Shown piece by piece: positions 16,960 through 26,751 of a DNA stretch of 64,000 nucleotides (positions within the stretch are counted from its first letter, which is position 1; each line of letters opens with the position of its first letter). The notes beneath the pieces were generated by a model. The model was not told the DNA's origin. It did no database searches and saw only the letters and a list, made by a program, of their open reading frames with translations. The DNA lies in assembly GCA_947498705.1 (NCBI GenBank), contig CANMLW010000007.1, forward strand, positions 62,001-126,000, given 5' to 3'. Both the position numbers and the translations under genes were made by a program. This stretch comes from an uncultured Aquimarina sp. Lineage in GTDB: Bacteria; Bacteroidota; Bacteroidia; Flavobacteriales; Flavobacteriaceae.

Positions 16960-18798
16960 TTAAAAAAGATCACTTTTCATACGTCTCCAGACTTTTGCCA
17001 ATAAAAATCCCGAGATCGCTACCAAAACAGTTAATCCCATTGCTAGGGGATATTCTCCATATATCCAGTTTCCTGTAGCAAACATTGCTCCATATACGAA
17101 TATACACCCTAAAATCATGGCTAAAATCCCCGAAGGAACAGCCCATTTATCGGCTCCTCTTTCTATAATATCTATCTTATCTTTACGAGCTTGATCCAAT
17201 ATTTTTTTCCATCCTGGGCCACCGGGTTGTGTCTTTTTATAAAAACTATTTAGGATAGCTTTATCTTCTGGCTTTGTAAGGAACGTTACTACAATCCATA
17301 CAATGGTAGTAACCAATACTATTATCAAGAATTTAGACCAAGAAGGTAAAGCTCCTTCGATAATTGTTCCATGCTTATCGGTATATCCGAAAAGGGTCTC
17401 CCCCAGAGACGAAAATGTTAGCACCAGACTTACAATTGCGGCCGTAAACATTACCGATATCTCACTCCATGCATTAATTCTCCACCAAAACCACCTTAGG
17501 ATATATACCAAACCAGTACCAGCACCAAACATCAAAAGAATATCAAAAAGCTGTTTTGCATTGGTAAGAGACAATGCCATGATTGCACTTGCCACCATCA
17601 ATAAAACTGTGGAAAGTCGTCCTACATTAACCAATTCTTTTTCTGAAGCGTTTTTATTAACTTGTTGCTTATAAAAATCATTTACAATATAAGATGATCC
17701 CCAATTTAGTTGCGTAGAAATTGTACTCATATACGCTGCTCCCAGCGAAGCCAATACCAACCCTAAAAGTCCACTTGGCAATTTTGTTAACATAGCCGAA
17801 TACGCTAAGTCATGTCCTAGTTTACTATCTTCTATCGTAGGAAAAGCGTCTTTGATGCTAGCGATATCAGGAAAAACTACTAATGAAGCTAATGCTACCA
17901 AAATCCATGGCCATGGTCTCAATCCATAATGCATGATGTTAAAAAAGAAAGTAGAAGCTATGGCGTGGTTTTCATTTTTTGCTGCTAACATACGCTGCGC
18001 AATATATCCACCACCACCGGGCTCTCCCCCAGGGTACCAAGAGCTCCACCATTGTACTGCCAACGGAATTATTAATAATGATATTAATGCTTCGGTATCA
18101 GAAAAGTCTGGAAACATAGCTAATTTTCCAGACACATTTTCGTGTGTCAACATTTTTGAGACCCCTCCTACTTCTGGTAAATTCACCAAATAGTAAGCTG
18201 CTCCTATTGCTCCAATTATTGCTACAAAGAATAGTACAAAATCGGTATATACTACTCCTCTAAAACCTCCTATTGCACTAAAAGTAACGGTAATCACTCC
18301 TCCTATTAGAATCGTCTCTATCGGTGACAATCCCAGCATAATTCCTCCTATTTTAATTGCCGCCAAATTTACCGCAGAGATAGTAATAATATTAAATATA
18401 AGTCCTAAATAAATAGATCTAAAACCTCTTAAAAACCGTGCAGGTTTGCCACTGTATCTTAACTCATAAAACTCCATATCTGTTAAGACATTAGATTTTC
18501 TCCAAAGCTTTGCATAGATAAATACAGTAGATAAGCCCGTGAGTAGAAAGGCCCACCATACCCAGTTACCAGAAACGCCATTACTACGTACAATATCTGT
18601 AACCAAATTAGGGGTATCTGTAGAAAAGGTTGTTGCTACCATAGAAAAGCCCAAAAGCCACCAAGGCATACTTCTACCTGATAAAAAAAACTCTGAAGTA
18701 TTTTTTCCTGACTTTTTTGAAACAACTATTCCTATTACCAGAATAATCAAGAAAAATCCTATAATAATACTATAATCCAATGTACTTAATGAAACCAT
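16960..18798 (-). CDS. sodium:solute symporter (SSS family)
   Basis: 612-residue membrane protein with about 13-14 hydrophobic helices. SGRSMPWWLLGFSMVATTFSTDTPNLV, then FIGGFRG-type AIGGFRGVVYTDF, are hallmarks of the SSS fold, which couples Na+ uptake to sugars, amino acids or other solutes. A charged cytoplasmic insert (about residues 520-555) lies before the last two helices. The substrate is not readable. It is a single gene, convergent with the response regulator. Confidence 0.9.
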   Translation of the reverse strand: MVSLSTLDYSIIIGFFLIILVIGIVVSKKSGKNTSEFFLSGRSMPWWLLGFSMVATTFSTDTPNLVTDIVRSNGVSGNWVWWAFLLTGLSTVFIYAKLWRKSNVLTDMEFYELRYSGKPARFLRGFRSIYLGLIFNIITISAVNLAAIKIGGIMLGLSPIETILIGGVITVTFSAIGGFRGVVYTDFVLFFVAIIGAIGAAYYLVNLPEVGGVSKMLTHENVSGKLAMFPDFSDTEALISLLIIPLAVQWWSSWYPGGEPGGGGYIAQRMLAAKNENHAIASTFFFNIMHYGLRPWPWILVALASLVVFPDIASIKDAFPTIEDSKLGHDLAYSAMLTKLPSGLLGLVLASLGAAYMSTISTQLNWGSSYIVNDFYKQQVNKNASEKELVNVGRLSTVLLMVASAIMALSLTNAKQLFDILLMFGAGTGLVYILRWFWWRINAWSEISVMFTAAIVSLVLTFSSLGETLFGYTDKHGTIIEGALPSWSKFLIIVLVTTIVWIVVTFLTKPEDKAILNSFYKKTQPGGPGWKKILDQARKDKIDIIERGADKWAVPSGILAMILGCIFVYGAMFATGNWIYGEYPLAMGLTVLVAISGFLLAKVWRRMKSDLF

Positions 18799-18953
18799 AT
18801 TGTGTGTTAAATAATCTATGGCGGTAAATTATATTTAAAACTCTTTACTTACTAATTTTATCTATAATCAACATCAAAAAGCAGTCGAACGTAACATGGC
18901 ACCTGTCAAAATGTAAACTAGACTTATCTACATTAGAAAAACGGTATCACTCA

Positions 18954-18992
18954 TAAAAAAAGCCTCCAGAAAATAAAATTCTGAAGGCCTTT
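18954..18992 (-). terminator. terminator of lpdA
   Basis: On the minus strand an imperfect stem of about 13 bp, AAGGCCTTCAGAA with TTCTGGAGGC, is followed by seven T's, 25 bp past the lpdA stop. Confidence 0.75.
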
Positions 18993-19015
18993 GTTATTAT
19001 TATATATCAGTATCC

Positions 19016-20422
19016 TTATATATGCAAAGGTCTATTGTCTGTTGCTGCCAAAGCAGCCTCTTTAATAGCTTCTGTAAAAGTTGGATGCGCATGAGACATA
19101 CGAGAGATATCCTCTGCAGAGGCTCTAAACTCCATTGCAGTAACCGCTTCTGCAATCAAATCTGCACAACGTGCACCGATCATATGTACACCAAGTACCT
19201 CATCTGTTGCTTCATCGGCAAGGATTTTCACAAATCCATCCAAATCTGCACTGGCACGAGATCTTCCTAATGCTCTAAACGGAAATTGCCCAGACTTATA
19301 TTTTACGCCAGCTTCCTTAAGTTGTTCTTCGGTTTTTCCCACCGCTGCAACTTCTGGCCATGTATATACTACTCCTGGAATTAAATTATAATCGATATGT
19401 GGTTTTTGTCCAGCCAACGTTTCCGCAACAAATACTCCTTCTTCTTCGGCTTTATGAGCCAACATTGCTCCTTTTATTACATCGCCGATTGCATAAATAT
19501 TAGGAGTGCTTGTTTGAAGGTGATCATTAACTTCTACTTGCCCTCTGTCATTTAGCTTTACTCCCGCAGCTTCTGCATTTAATCCATCTGTATAAGGTCT
19601 TCTTCCTACAGAAACAAGGCAATAATCACCTTTTAACTCTACCGGATTTCCTTTTTTATCATCTGCCGTCACAGTAACTTCATCTCCTGATACGGTTACT
19701 CCTGTTACTTTGTGCGAAGTCAAAATTTTTGACTTTTGCTTTTTCATTACTTTCTGTAACTCTTTGGATAGTCCCTTGTCCATTCCAGGAATGATTCTAT
19801 CCATATATTCTACTACAGAAACTTCTGCTCCCAAGCGTTTATATACTTGTCCCAGTTCTAATCCAATAACACCACCACCAATAATGATCAAATGTTTTGG
19901 AACTTCTTTAAGCTTTAATGCCTCTGTAGAAGTAATAACACGCTCTTTATCGATATTGATAAAAGGTAAAGAAGAAGGTTTAGAACCTGTGGCAATGATT
20001 GTATTTTTTGCTTCGATAGTTTCTACGTTACCATCGGCTTTGGTTACATTTACATGGGTAGCATCTTTAAAAGATCCAATTCCTTCGTAAACATCAATAT
20101 TGTTTTTCTTCATTAAAAAACTAACTCCGTCACAGGTTTGGCTTACTACCGCCTGTTTACGGGCAATCATTTTTTCAAGATTGATCTTTACATCTCCCGG
20201 AATTTCAATCCCGTGATCTGCAAAGTGCTTTACAGCATGCTCATAGTGATGAGAAGAATCTAATAATGCCTTACTAGGGATACACCCTACATTTAGGCAA
20301 GTACCTCCTAATGTTGAATATTTTTCGATTATTGCGGTTTTCATACCTAGTTGTGCGCATCGAATAGCGGCTACATATCCACCAGGTCCAGAGCCTATTA
20401 CGGCTACATCATATGTACTCAT
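19016..20422 (-). CDS. lpdA: dihydrolipoyl dehydrogenase
   Basis: 468-residue flavoprotein, the E3 subunit that reoxidises lipoamide in 2-oxoacid dehydrogenase complexes and the glycine cleavage system, passing electrons to NAD+. Visible motifs: FAD-binding GSGPGGYVAA at residue 10, redox-active C42 and C47 in GGTCLNVGC, NAD-binding GGGVIGLELG, FAD-binding YAIGDVI and the C-terminal HAHPTFTE with the catalytic His-Glu pair. Length fits the family. It has its own promoter and terminator, with no dehydrogenase E1/E2 genes nearby. Confidence 0.97.
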   Translation of the reverse strand: MSTYDVAVIGSGPGGYVAAIRCAQLGMKTAIIEKYSTLGGTCLNVGCIPSKALLDSSHHYEHAVKHFADHGIEIPGDVKINLEKMIARKQAVVSQTCDGVSFLMKKNNIDVYEGIGSFKDATHVNVTKADGNVETIEAKNTIIATGSKPSSLPFINIDKERVITSTEALKLKEVPKHLIIIGGGVIGLELGQVYKRLGAEVSVVEYMDRIIPGMDKGLSKELQKVMKKQKSKILTSHKVTGVTVSGDEVTVTADDKKGNPVELKGDYCLVSVGRRPYTDGLNAEAAGVKLNDRGQVEVNDHLQTSTPNIYAIGDVIKGAMLAHKAEEEGVFVAETLAGQKPHIDYNLIPGVVYTWPEVAAVGKTEEQLKEAGVKYKSGQFPFRALGRSRASADLDGFVKILADEATDEVLGVHMIGARCADLIAEAVTAMEFRASAEDISRMSHAHPTFTEAIKEAALAATDNRPLHI

Positions 20423-20458
20423 AAGAGATATTTATGTTGCGTATTAATTTTTGAATCG

Positions 20459-20466
20459 CAAATGTA
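20459..20466 (-). promoter_or_regulatory. -7 element of the lpdA promoter
   Basis: TACATTTG on the minus strand matches TAnnTTTG exactly, 37 bp before the lpdA start. No -33 TTG is evident. Confidence 0.5.
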
Positions 20467-20704
20467 CAAATGTTTTATCTCTTACCGAAGCACTGATCTT
20501 ACCAAATTTTTATAAAAAAACAATAATTAGGTATCCAAAAAGTTATACTTTAGGATATCCTAGTGATTGCATACAACGAATGTGCGACAACTGATGGAAA
20601 AGAATAAAACGATATCATCCATAAAAACAAAAATCTTTACTACTTTGCAAGAGTAGTATTTTATTTTTTTATTGCTAAACACAAAGATCTTTTTTACTAT
20701 ACCT

Positions 20705-22258
20705 ATGCGCTATTTAACTTCTCTTTTTTTACTTACTCTTATCGTGTTATGGAGTTCTTGTCGAAATGATTTTGAATCTGATTTAAGTACAGGAAATTTA
20801 GAGTTTTCGACAGATACTTTATTTTTGGATACCGTTTTTAGTAATATTGGATCGAGTACTTATAGTTTTAAAGTATACAATCGTACCGATAATGACCTTA
20901 CTATACCTTCTATTGGCTTAGAACGCGGTTCTAACTCTAGCTACAGGCTTAATGTAGATGGTATACCTGGTAAATCTTTTCAGAATATACAAGTATTGGC
21001 CAAGGATAGTATATTTGTTTTTGTAGAAACGACCACAGATATAACAGAGCAAACCACAGGTTTGGAGTTTTTATATACCGATAAAATCTTGTTTGACACT
21101 TCTGGAAATCAACAGGATGTAGATTTGGTCACTTTGGTAAAAGATGCTATGTTTTTATTTCCCTCTCGTGATCAACTTACTGGTCAGGTAGAAACACTTT
21201 CTCTTGGTTTTGATAATGAAAATAATGAAGTTAGAATTCAAGGTTTTTTCCTGGAGGATGATGAACTTCATTTTACTAACGAAAAGCCTTACGTAATATA
21301 TGGATATGCGGCAATTCCCGATGGAAAAACACTTACCATAGACCCTGGTGCAAGAGTTCATTTTCATAGTGGCTCTGGTCTAATTGCGTCCAAAGGAAGT
21401 ACATTATTGGTACAAGGAGACCTTAGTACTGATCCAGAACTCTTAGAAAATGAAGTGATTTTTGAAGGTGATCGTTTAGAACCCGATTTCAGTGATATCC
21501 CTGGACAATGGGGTACTATTTGGATTGCTCCAGAAAGTACAGGTCATAGCATTACTTATGCAACGATAAAAAATGCCACCGTAGGACTATTGGTAGAAAC
21601 GAATGATGGGACCGCGAATCCTACATTGACCATCTCTAATTCTCAAATTTACAACTCTTCTAATATTGGAATTTTGGCAAATAATGCGAATATTGTAGGC
21701 GAGAACCTGGTTATTAATAACGCAGGACAGGCATCATTTCGATGTATTTTGGGAGGCGCTTACACCTTTGACCATTGTACCTTTGCAAATTATTCGTCTA
21801 TAGGTGCATTTAGAGAGTTTCCTACGATGTCTTTAGAAAATAGTTTTCAAATCAATGAATCAGAAATTGTCGTTGCAGATCTAAATGCTACTTTTACCAA
21901 TAGCATTATTTACGGAGATAAAGATATTGAGCTTTTATTTGGTAAGAATGAAGATGCAGCATTTAACTATACTTTCAAGGACTGTCTGATTAGATTTAAT
22001 GATGCTAGCGATCAATTTGAAAACAATCCTTTATACGATTTTTCTAATACTTCATTATTTGATAATATAATCTTGAATGAAGATCCGGACTTTAAAGATC
22101 CGCAAAAAAATATGCTTTCTATTGGTGAAGATTCTGCCGCCAACGGCAAAGCTTCTGTATCCACAGTAACAATCGATATTTTAGGAACAACAAGAAGTAC
22201 ATCTGCTCCCGATTTAGGAGCTTATGAAAGTATGGTTTTTGAGGAAGAGAAAAATTAG
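20705..22258 (+). CDS. right-handed beta-helix lipoprotein
   Basis: 517 residues. I start at ATG 20705, which gives a clean lipoprotein signal ending VLWSSC; a TTG 33 bp upstream would add a non-signal extension. Residues about 20-150 look like an immunoglobulin-like domain (SYSFKVYNRTDNDLTIPSIGL). The rest has parallel beta-helix features with repeated turns such as DGKTLTIDPGARVHF, GSTLLVQGDL and QIYNSSNIGILANNANI, ending with PDLGAYES, a common C-terminus of such proteins. It is probably surface- or periplasm-exposed, in the outer membrane. A TActTTG-like -7 element lies at 20641-20647. No enzymatic motif is seen. Confidence 0.85.
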   Translation: MRYLTSLFLLTLIVLWSSCRNDFESDLSTGNLEFSTDTLFLDTVFSNIGSSTYSFKVYNRTDNDLTIPSIGLERGSNSSYRLNVDGIPGKSFQNIQVLAKDSIFVFVETTTDITEQTTGLEFLYTDKILFDTSGNQQDVDLVTLVKDAMFLFPSRDQLTGQVETLSLGFDNENNEVRIQGFFLEDDELHFTNEKPYVIYGYAAIPDGKTLTIDPGARVHFHSGSGLIASKGSTLLVQGDLSTDPELLENEVIFEGDRLEPDFSDIPGQWGTIWIAPESTGHSITYATIKNATVGLLVETNDGTANPTLTISNSQIYNSSNIGILANNANIVGENLVINNAGQASFRCILGGAYTFDHCTFANYSSIGAFREFPTMSLENSFQINESEIVVADLNATFTNSIIYGDKDIELLFGKNEDAAFNYTFKDCLIRFNDASDQFENNPLYDFSNTSLFDNIILNEDPDFKDPQKNMLSIGEDSAANGKASVSTVTIDILGTTRSTSAPDLGAYESMVFEEEKN

Positions 22259-22291
22259 AGAAGAGTACAATCCTAGTCTTTATATTTTTTT

Positions 22292-22331
22292 ACAAAAAAA
22301 ATCACCCCCCACTTTGACAAATGAAGGGTAA
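22292..22331 (-). terminator. terminator of the third outer-membrane paralogue
   Basis: On the minus strand TTACCC pairs with GGGTGA with one G-U pair and is followed by eight T's, 30 bp past the stop. It is a diverged copy of the hairpins after the other two paralogues. Confidence 0.6.
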
Positions 22332-22361
22332 TTCTATTGAATCTATTTATTAGATAACGAT

Positions 22362-23627
22362 TTATTTTTTCGACTTGTTTTTATTATTAAAAATAGTATA
22401 ACCCAGTATTAAGGATACATTTTTAAAGTCGGAATTCCATAATGAAAACTCACTTACTATGTCCCTAGATGCACTATACCTAAATTCTGCACTAAACTTA
22501 TTTTTGAACGTATATCCAATTCCTAAAGACAAATTACCATCTGTCTCTACATCTAAAACAGGTGGTAAATATCCATTGCTGCTTTCTATTGAACCTGACA
22601 TCACATACTCCAAAGCATAGGATACATTAAAAAACAATTTCGAATTGTCAGTGATAAAAGAATAAAATCGAACTCCTATAGGAAGTTCTATAGAAGTATA
22701 ATCTACTTTAACGGTAGTCGTTCTTAAAATTCTACCTCCATTGATTAAATAATTGAATTCCATTTCGGGAGTATATGATCTATAGGTAGGTTCAAATAAC
22801 ACAGACCATTTATTATTATTAAATGGTAGCACATACTCTAATTCTACTCCTATTCTAAAACTTAATTCCTTTTCGAAATCCACGTTTCTGGAGGCTGGCA
22901 ATATTATAGGATTTGATTTGCTTTCTAAAAATAATGAGGAACTATTAATACCAGGTCTTATACTTATATTAAATAATCCTTGCTTACGCTTTTTTCGATA
23001 CCTCGCATATTCTGAATTATGGCATTCGTTATACGAAACAAAAAAGTTAATTAATTGTTTTTTTCTGTAGTGTAATTTATTGATATCTAGCACAGATATA
23101 TCCGAACACTTTAGATTACTCCAAAGTTGTTCCATATACCTTGTGTTCTCGGCAAACTTATACTCTCCTACTTTATATTTTTTATAAATCAGCTGTTCAA
23201 TACTTCTCTCATCGGTTTTATAAAAAAATCTTGTCAATGATCCTGATTGATACTCATATAGATTAGCCTTTCCCTCTACCAGTACTTTTAAAAAAAGTTG
23301 CTCTTCTTTAAAAACGGGTTTTTTATCATATCCCATCTTATTTACGTTACTGGTTGACCTATCGATATCACCAACAAACTTAATGTATTTGATCTCCTCA
23401 GCTATCCCAAATTCTTTTATCGTTGCTAACGTTCCTACTTTAATATTGGCATTTTCATTTAATTTATATTCAATTTTTTTTGGAGCATTACTCCAGTCCA
23501 AATCTTTAATCAAACACTCTATTTTTTTGCTCGAGTTATTAATAATATACCCTTTTTTAAAAACTGTTTGTGAATACCCTTGTAAACCAAGAATAATGAT
23601 TAAAACTGTTAAAAACTGTTTTCTCAT
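22362..23627 (-). CDS. outer-membrane barrel protein, tandem paralogue 3 of 3
   Basis: 421 residues. After a signal peptide ending GYSQ comes a conserved region (KKGYIINNSSKKIECLI, then KYIKFVGDIDRS), a helical middle (ELNWSNLKCSDIS-type), and from residue 220 alternating aromatic strands such as FNISIRPG, RIGVELEYVLPF and WSVLFEPTYRSY, ending NVSLILGYTIF. The C-terminal half reads as an 8-stranded outer-membrane barrel (PorT/OMP_b-brl type). It is last in transcription order of three paralogues. Its first 30 residues are almost identical to paralogue 2. Function unknown. Confidence 0.88.
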   Translation of the reverse strand: MRKQFLTVLIIILGLQGYSQTVFKKGYIINNSSKKIECLIKDLDWSNAPKKIEYKLNENANIKVGTLATIKEFGIAEEIKYIKFVGDIDRSTSNVNKMGYDKKPVFKEEQLFLKVLVEGKANLYEYQSGSLTRFFYKTDERSIEQLIYKKYKVGEYKFAENTRYMEQLWSNLKCSDISVLDINKLHYRKKQLINFFVSYNECHNSEYARYRKKRKQGLFNISIRPGINSSSLFLESKSNPIILPASRNVDFEKELSFRIGVELEYVLPFNNNKWSVLFEPTYRSYTPEMEFNYLINGGRILRTTTVKVDYTSIELPIGVRFYSFITDNSKLFFNVSYALEYVMSGSIESSNGYLPPVLDVETDGNLSLGIGYTFKNKFSAEFRYSASRDIVSEFSLWNSDFKNVSLILGYTIFNNKNKSKK

Positions 23628-23875
23628 TTTTATAATTTCTGTTTTTATATTAATTAATTATTAGTCTAAAGTTTATGTCATTAACATGAATATTGTTACC
23701 ACAGAAAAGTGTTTTTTATTTTTTTATAAAAAAATCACCCTACACATTGATAAATGAAGGGTGAATGAATCAAATTAATTTGTTAATTAACCTCTATTTT
23801 TTTTGTTACTAAAAATAGTGTATCCCAATATTAGAGATACATTTTTAAAATCAGAACTCCAAAACACATAATTCC
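23491..23875. repeat. direct repeat copy A spanning a gene junction
   Basis: About 385 bp covering the 5' end of paralogue 3, the intergenic gap with a terminator, and the 3' end of paralogue 2. By eye it differs from copy B (24892-25265) at only a few positions and short indels. The offset between copies is about 1.4 kb, the size of one gene unit. Confidence 0.85.
23727..23764 (-). terminator. terminator of outer-membrane paralogue 2
   Basis: On the minus strand arms TCACCCT and AGGGTGA (23758-23764 with 23735-23741) are followed by seven T's, 23 bp past the stop. Confidence 0.75.
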
Positions 23876-25028
23876 CTAATACTTCTCTAGGTATACTAAA
23901 CCTAAATTCGGCACTAAACTTATTTTTAAATGTATAACCTGCCCCAAACGATAAATTACCACTTGTTTTTATATCTAAAACTGGAGATTGAGATCCACCG
24001 CTACTTTTGACTGAGTCCGATATTACATATTCTAAAGCATATGATCCATTAAAAAATAATTTCGAATTGTCACTAATAAAAGAATAGTACCGAACACCTA
24101 CAGGAAATTCTATTGAAGTATAATCTACTTTAAAATTTATAGGATTTGTAATTGTTTGAAAATAGTTAAATTCTACTTCAGATTCATATGATCTATAAGT
24201 AGGCTCAAATAATATTGCCCATTTATTATTATTAAAAGGTAGCACATACTCTAGCTCAACCCCCATTCTAAAACTTATTTTTTTACCAAAATTCGCGCTT
24301 CTAGAAACTAACGAGTTATGTATATGTAACGAAGAGTTATTCATACCAGGTCTTATATTTATATTAAATAATCCTTCTTTACGCTTTTTTCGATACCTAA
24401 TAAATTCTGAATTATAGCATTCGTTATACGCTATAAAAAAATTGATTAAATCATTCTTTTTATAATCTAAACTATTAAAAGTTTTAATAGAAATGTCAGA
24501 ACACTTAAGATCTCTCCATAACTGTTCTTTATATCTTGTATTCTCTGCAATTTTATGTTCTTCTACTTTATATTTTTTATAAATCAACTGTTCAATATCT
24601 CCATTTTCGGTTTTATAAAAATATCTTGTTAGCGATTCTGAATGATACTGGTATAGATTGGACTTTCCTTCTAATAATACTTTTAAAAATAATTTCTCTT
24701 CTCTAAAAATAGGGTCTTTATCATATTTCATCATATTTATATTATCGGTTGAGATTGATCTATCGATATCACCTTTAAATCTAACATATTTAGTCTCTTC
24801 TGCTATCACAAACTCCTTTACAGTTGCTAACGTTCCTATTTTAACATTGGCATCTTCATTTAATTTATATTCAAATTTTGTAGGGTTATTTCTCCAGTCC
24901 AAATCTTTAATCAAACACTCTATTTTTTTGCTCGAGTTATTAATAATATACCCTTTTTTAAAAGCTGTTTGTGAATACCCTTGTAAGCCAAGAATAATGA
25001 TTAAAACTGTTAAAAACTGTTTTCTCAT
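23787..25028 (-). CDS. outer-membrane barrel protein, tandem paralogue 2 of 3
   Basis: 413 residues with the same layout as its neighbours: signal peptide, KKGYIINNSSKKIECLIKDLDW region, helical middle with ELWRDLKCSDISI, and a C-terminal barrel (FNINIRPGMNN, RMGVELEYVLPF, FEPTYRSY, NVSLILGYTIF). The first 30 residues match paralogue 3, while the last 25 match paralogue 1, so the copies seem to have been mixed by recombination. The middle of the barrel, probably surface loops, varies most. It has its own terminator. Function unknown. Confidence 0.88.
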   Translation of the reverse strand: MRKQFLTVLIIILGLQGYSQTAFKKGYIINNSSKKIECLIKDLDWRNNPTKFEYKLNEDANVKIGTLATVKEFVIAEETKYVRFKGDIDRSISTDNINMMKYDKDPIFREEKLFLKVLLEGKSNLYQYHSESLTRYFYKTENGDIEQLIYKKYKVEEHKIAENTRYKEQLWRDLKCSDISIKTFNSLDYKKNDLINFFIAYNECYNSEFIRYRKKRKEGLFNINIRPGMNNSSLHIHNSLVSRSANFGKKISFRMGVELEYVLPFNNNKWAILFEPTYRSYESEVEFNYFQTITNPINFKVDYTSIEFPVGVRYYSFISDNSKLFFNGSYALEYVISDSVKSSGGSQSPVLDIKTSGNLSFGAGYTFKNKFSAEFRFSIPREVLGNYVFWSSDFKNVSLILGYTIFSNKKNRG

Positions 25029-25265
25029 TTTTATAATTTCTGTTTTTATATTAATTAATTATTAGTCTAAAGTTTATGTCATTAACAAGAATATTGTTAC
25101 CACAGAAAAGTGTTTTTATTTTTCATAAAAAAATCACCCTACACTTTGATAAATGAAGGGTGAATGAATCAAATTAATTTGTTAATTAATCACTATTCTT
25201 TTTTGTTACTAAAAATAGTGTATCCCAATATTAGAGATACATTTTTAAAGTCAGAACTCCAAAAC
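24892..25265. repeat. direct repeat copy B spanning a gene junction
   Basis: About 374 bp covering the 5' end of paralogue 2, the gap with a terminator, and the 3' end of paralogue 1. It is near-identical to copy A at 23491-23875. Confidence 0.85.
25126..25163 (-). terminator. terminator of outer-membrane paralogue 1
   Basis: On the minus strand arms TCACCCT and AGGGTGA (25157-25163 with 25134-25140) are followed by seven T's, 29 bp past the stop. It belongs to the repeated junction. Confidence 0.75.
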
Positions 25266-26440
25266 TTATTATCACTTAGTCCTCCTCTGGGTGTCCCATA
25301 CCTAAATTCTACACTAAACTTATTTTTATACATATATCCCATTCCAAGCTTCCAATTTTCATCGGTGTTTAAATCAAAATTAAATCCACCATCTGTACTA
25401 TCACTACTAATCGAACTTGACAATTCATATTCGAAAGCTAATAATACGTTAAAAAACAATTTGGAATGGTTATTAATATAGGAATAATATCGAATCCCTG
25501 TAGGAAATTCTATCGAAGTATATTCTACTTTAGCTGTCGCAAATCTTGGCACTATACTATTTGGTAAATAATTAAATTCTCTTTCTTCTTTATAAGATCT
25601 ATAGGTAGGTTCGAATAACACCGACCATTTATTATTATTAAAGGGAAACACATACTCTAATTCCGCACCAAATCTAAAACCTAGCTTATTCCCAAAATCA
25701 AAATCTCTTGTATCGAAAGATATATTGTTGCTTATACCTAATGAAGAGTTTGTTACACCAGGCCTAATATTAATATTAAAAAATCCTCCTGCATTCTTTT
25801 TTTGATATTTGGTAAACTCTGAATTATTACATTCGTTATAAGTAACAAAAAAATTAATTAAGTCATTTTTTTTGTAGTCAACACTATTAAAATCTTTGAT
25901 CGAAATATCTGAGCATTTTAGATTACTCCACAACTGTTCCTTATACCTGGTATTCTCGGTAAATTTATACTCTCTTACTTTATATTTTTTATAAATTAAC
26001 TGTTCAATATCTCCCTCTTCTGTTTTATAAAAATATCTTTCTAAGGATCCCGATCTGTACTCATACAGATTCGCTTTTCCTTCTAACAAAACCTTTAAAA
26101 ACAATTGCTCTTCTTTGAATACAGGGTTTTTATTATATTCCATTTTATTTACATTACTGGTAGAAATAGACCTGTCGATATTTCCTTTAAATCTAATATA
26201 TTTTGCCTCTGGAGCTATAACAAACTCTTTTATAGTAGCCAGAGTTCCTACATTAACATTGGCTTCTTCATTTAATTTGTATTCAAATTTTATTGGAGTA
26301 TTATTCCAATCCAAATCTCTAATCAAACATTCTATCTTTTCTCCTGAGTTATTAATAATATATCCTTTTTTATAAGTGTTTTGTGCATACGCTTGTAAGC
26401 TTAGGATTGCGATTAAAATTGTAATTAATTGTTTGTTCAT
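25193..26440 (-). CDS. outer-membrane barrel protein, tandem paralogue 1 of 3
   Basis: 415 residues. Signal peptide ends AYAQ, then KKGYIINNSGEKIECLIRDLDWNN, a helical middle (LWSNLKCSDISI) and a C-terminal barrel with FGAELEYVFPF, FEPTYRSY and a final NVSLILGYTIF. It is first in transcription order, and only this copy has a distinct upstream region, so it may carry the original promoter. N-terminal residues differ from copies 2 and 3, suggesting it is the older member or has drifted. Function unknown; a receptor, adhesin or envelope-stability role is possible. Confidence 0.88.
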   Translation of the reverse strand: MNKQLITILIAILSLQAYAQNTYKKGYIINNSGEKIECLIRDLDWNNTPIKFEYKLNEEANVNVGTLATIKEFVIAPEAKYIRFKGNIDRSISTSNVNKMEYNKNPVFKEEQLFLKVLLEGKANLYEYRSGSLERYFYKTEEGDIEQLIYKKYKVREYKFTENTRYKEQLWSNLKCSDISIKDFNSVDYKKNDLINFFVTYNECNNSEFTKYQKKNAGGFFNINIRPGVTNSSLGISNNISFDTRDFDFGNKLGFRFGAELEYVFPFNNNKWSVLFEPTYRSYKEEREFNYLPNSIVPRFATAKVEYTSIEFPTGIRYYSYINNHSKLFFNVLLAFEYELSSSISSDSTDGGFNFDLNTDENWKLGMGYMYKNKFSVEFRYGTPRGGLSDNKFWSSDFKNVSLILGYTIFSNKKE

Positions 26441-26751
26441 TTTTGTTTTCCTCGTTTATATATAATGTGTACCAATTGTTTTTCCGTTTATGTTATTACT
26501 GGTGCAAATGTCACCAAAACATGTGCAAATAAAATATAAACATTAACTTTTTTATGATTTTTATGTCATAGATAATTCAACCGTTTCATATGACGTTTAT
26601 AGTAAGTATGATAACAAGATAAAATGTTACCCTTTATAAAGAATTATTAGATGGACCTTACTGATTAAAATCTAATTGGCAGTTTGTTAAACATAAGTAA
26701 ATAAGAAGTCTGTCCTTAAAAGCGGTTCATCAGATTTTTACATCAACAGTG
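26441..26751. other. intergenic stretch upstream of the outer-membrane locus
   Basis: About 310 bp without a convincing gene. It holds two direct repeats described separately and no exact TAnnTTTG on the minus strand; near matches GACATTTG and TTTATTTG are present. Confidence 0.55.
26502..26530. repeat. pair of GTGCAAAT direct repeats
   Basis: GTGCAAAT occurs at 26502-26509 and 26523-26530, 21 bp apart, that is two helical turns. The first copy also lies inside TGGTG...CACCA arms. The pair is 62 to 90 bp upstream of the first outer-membrane paralogue, a position suited to a regulator site. Confidence 0.35.
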
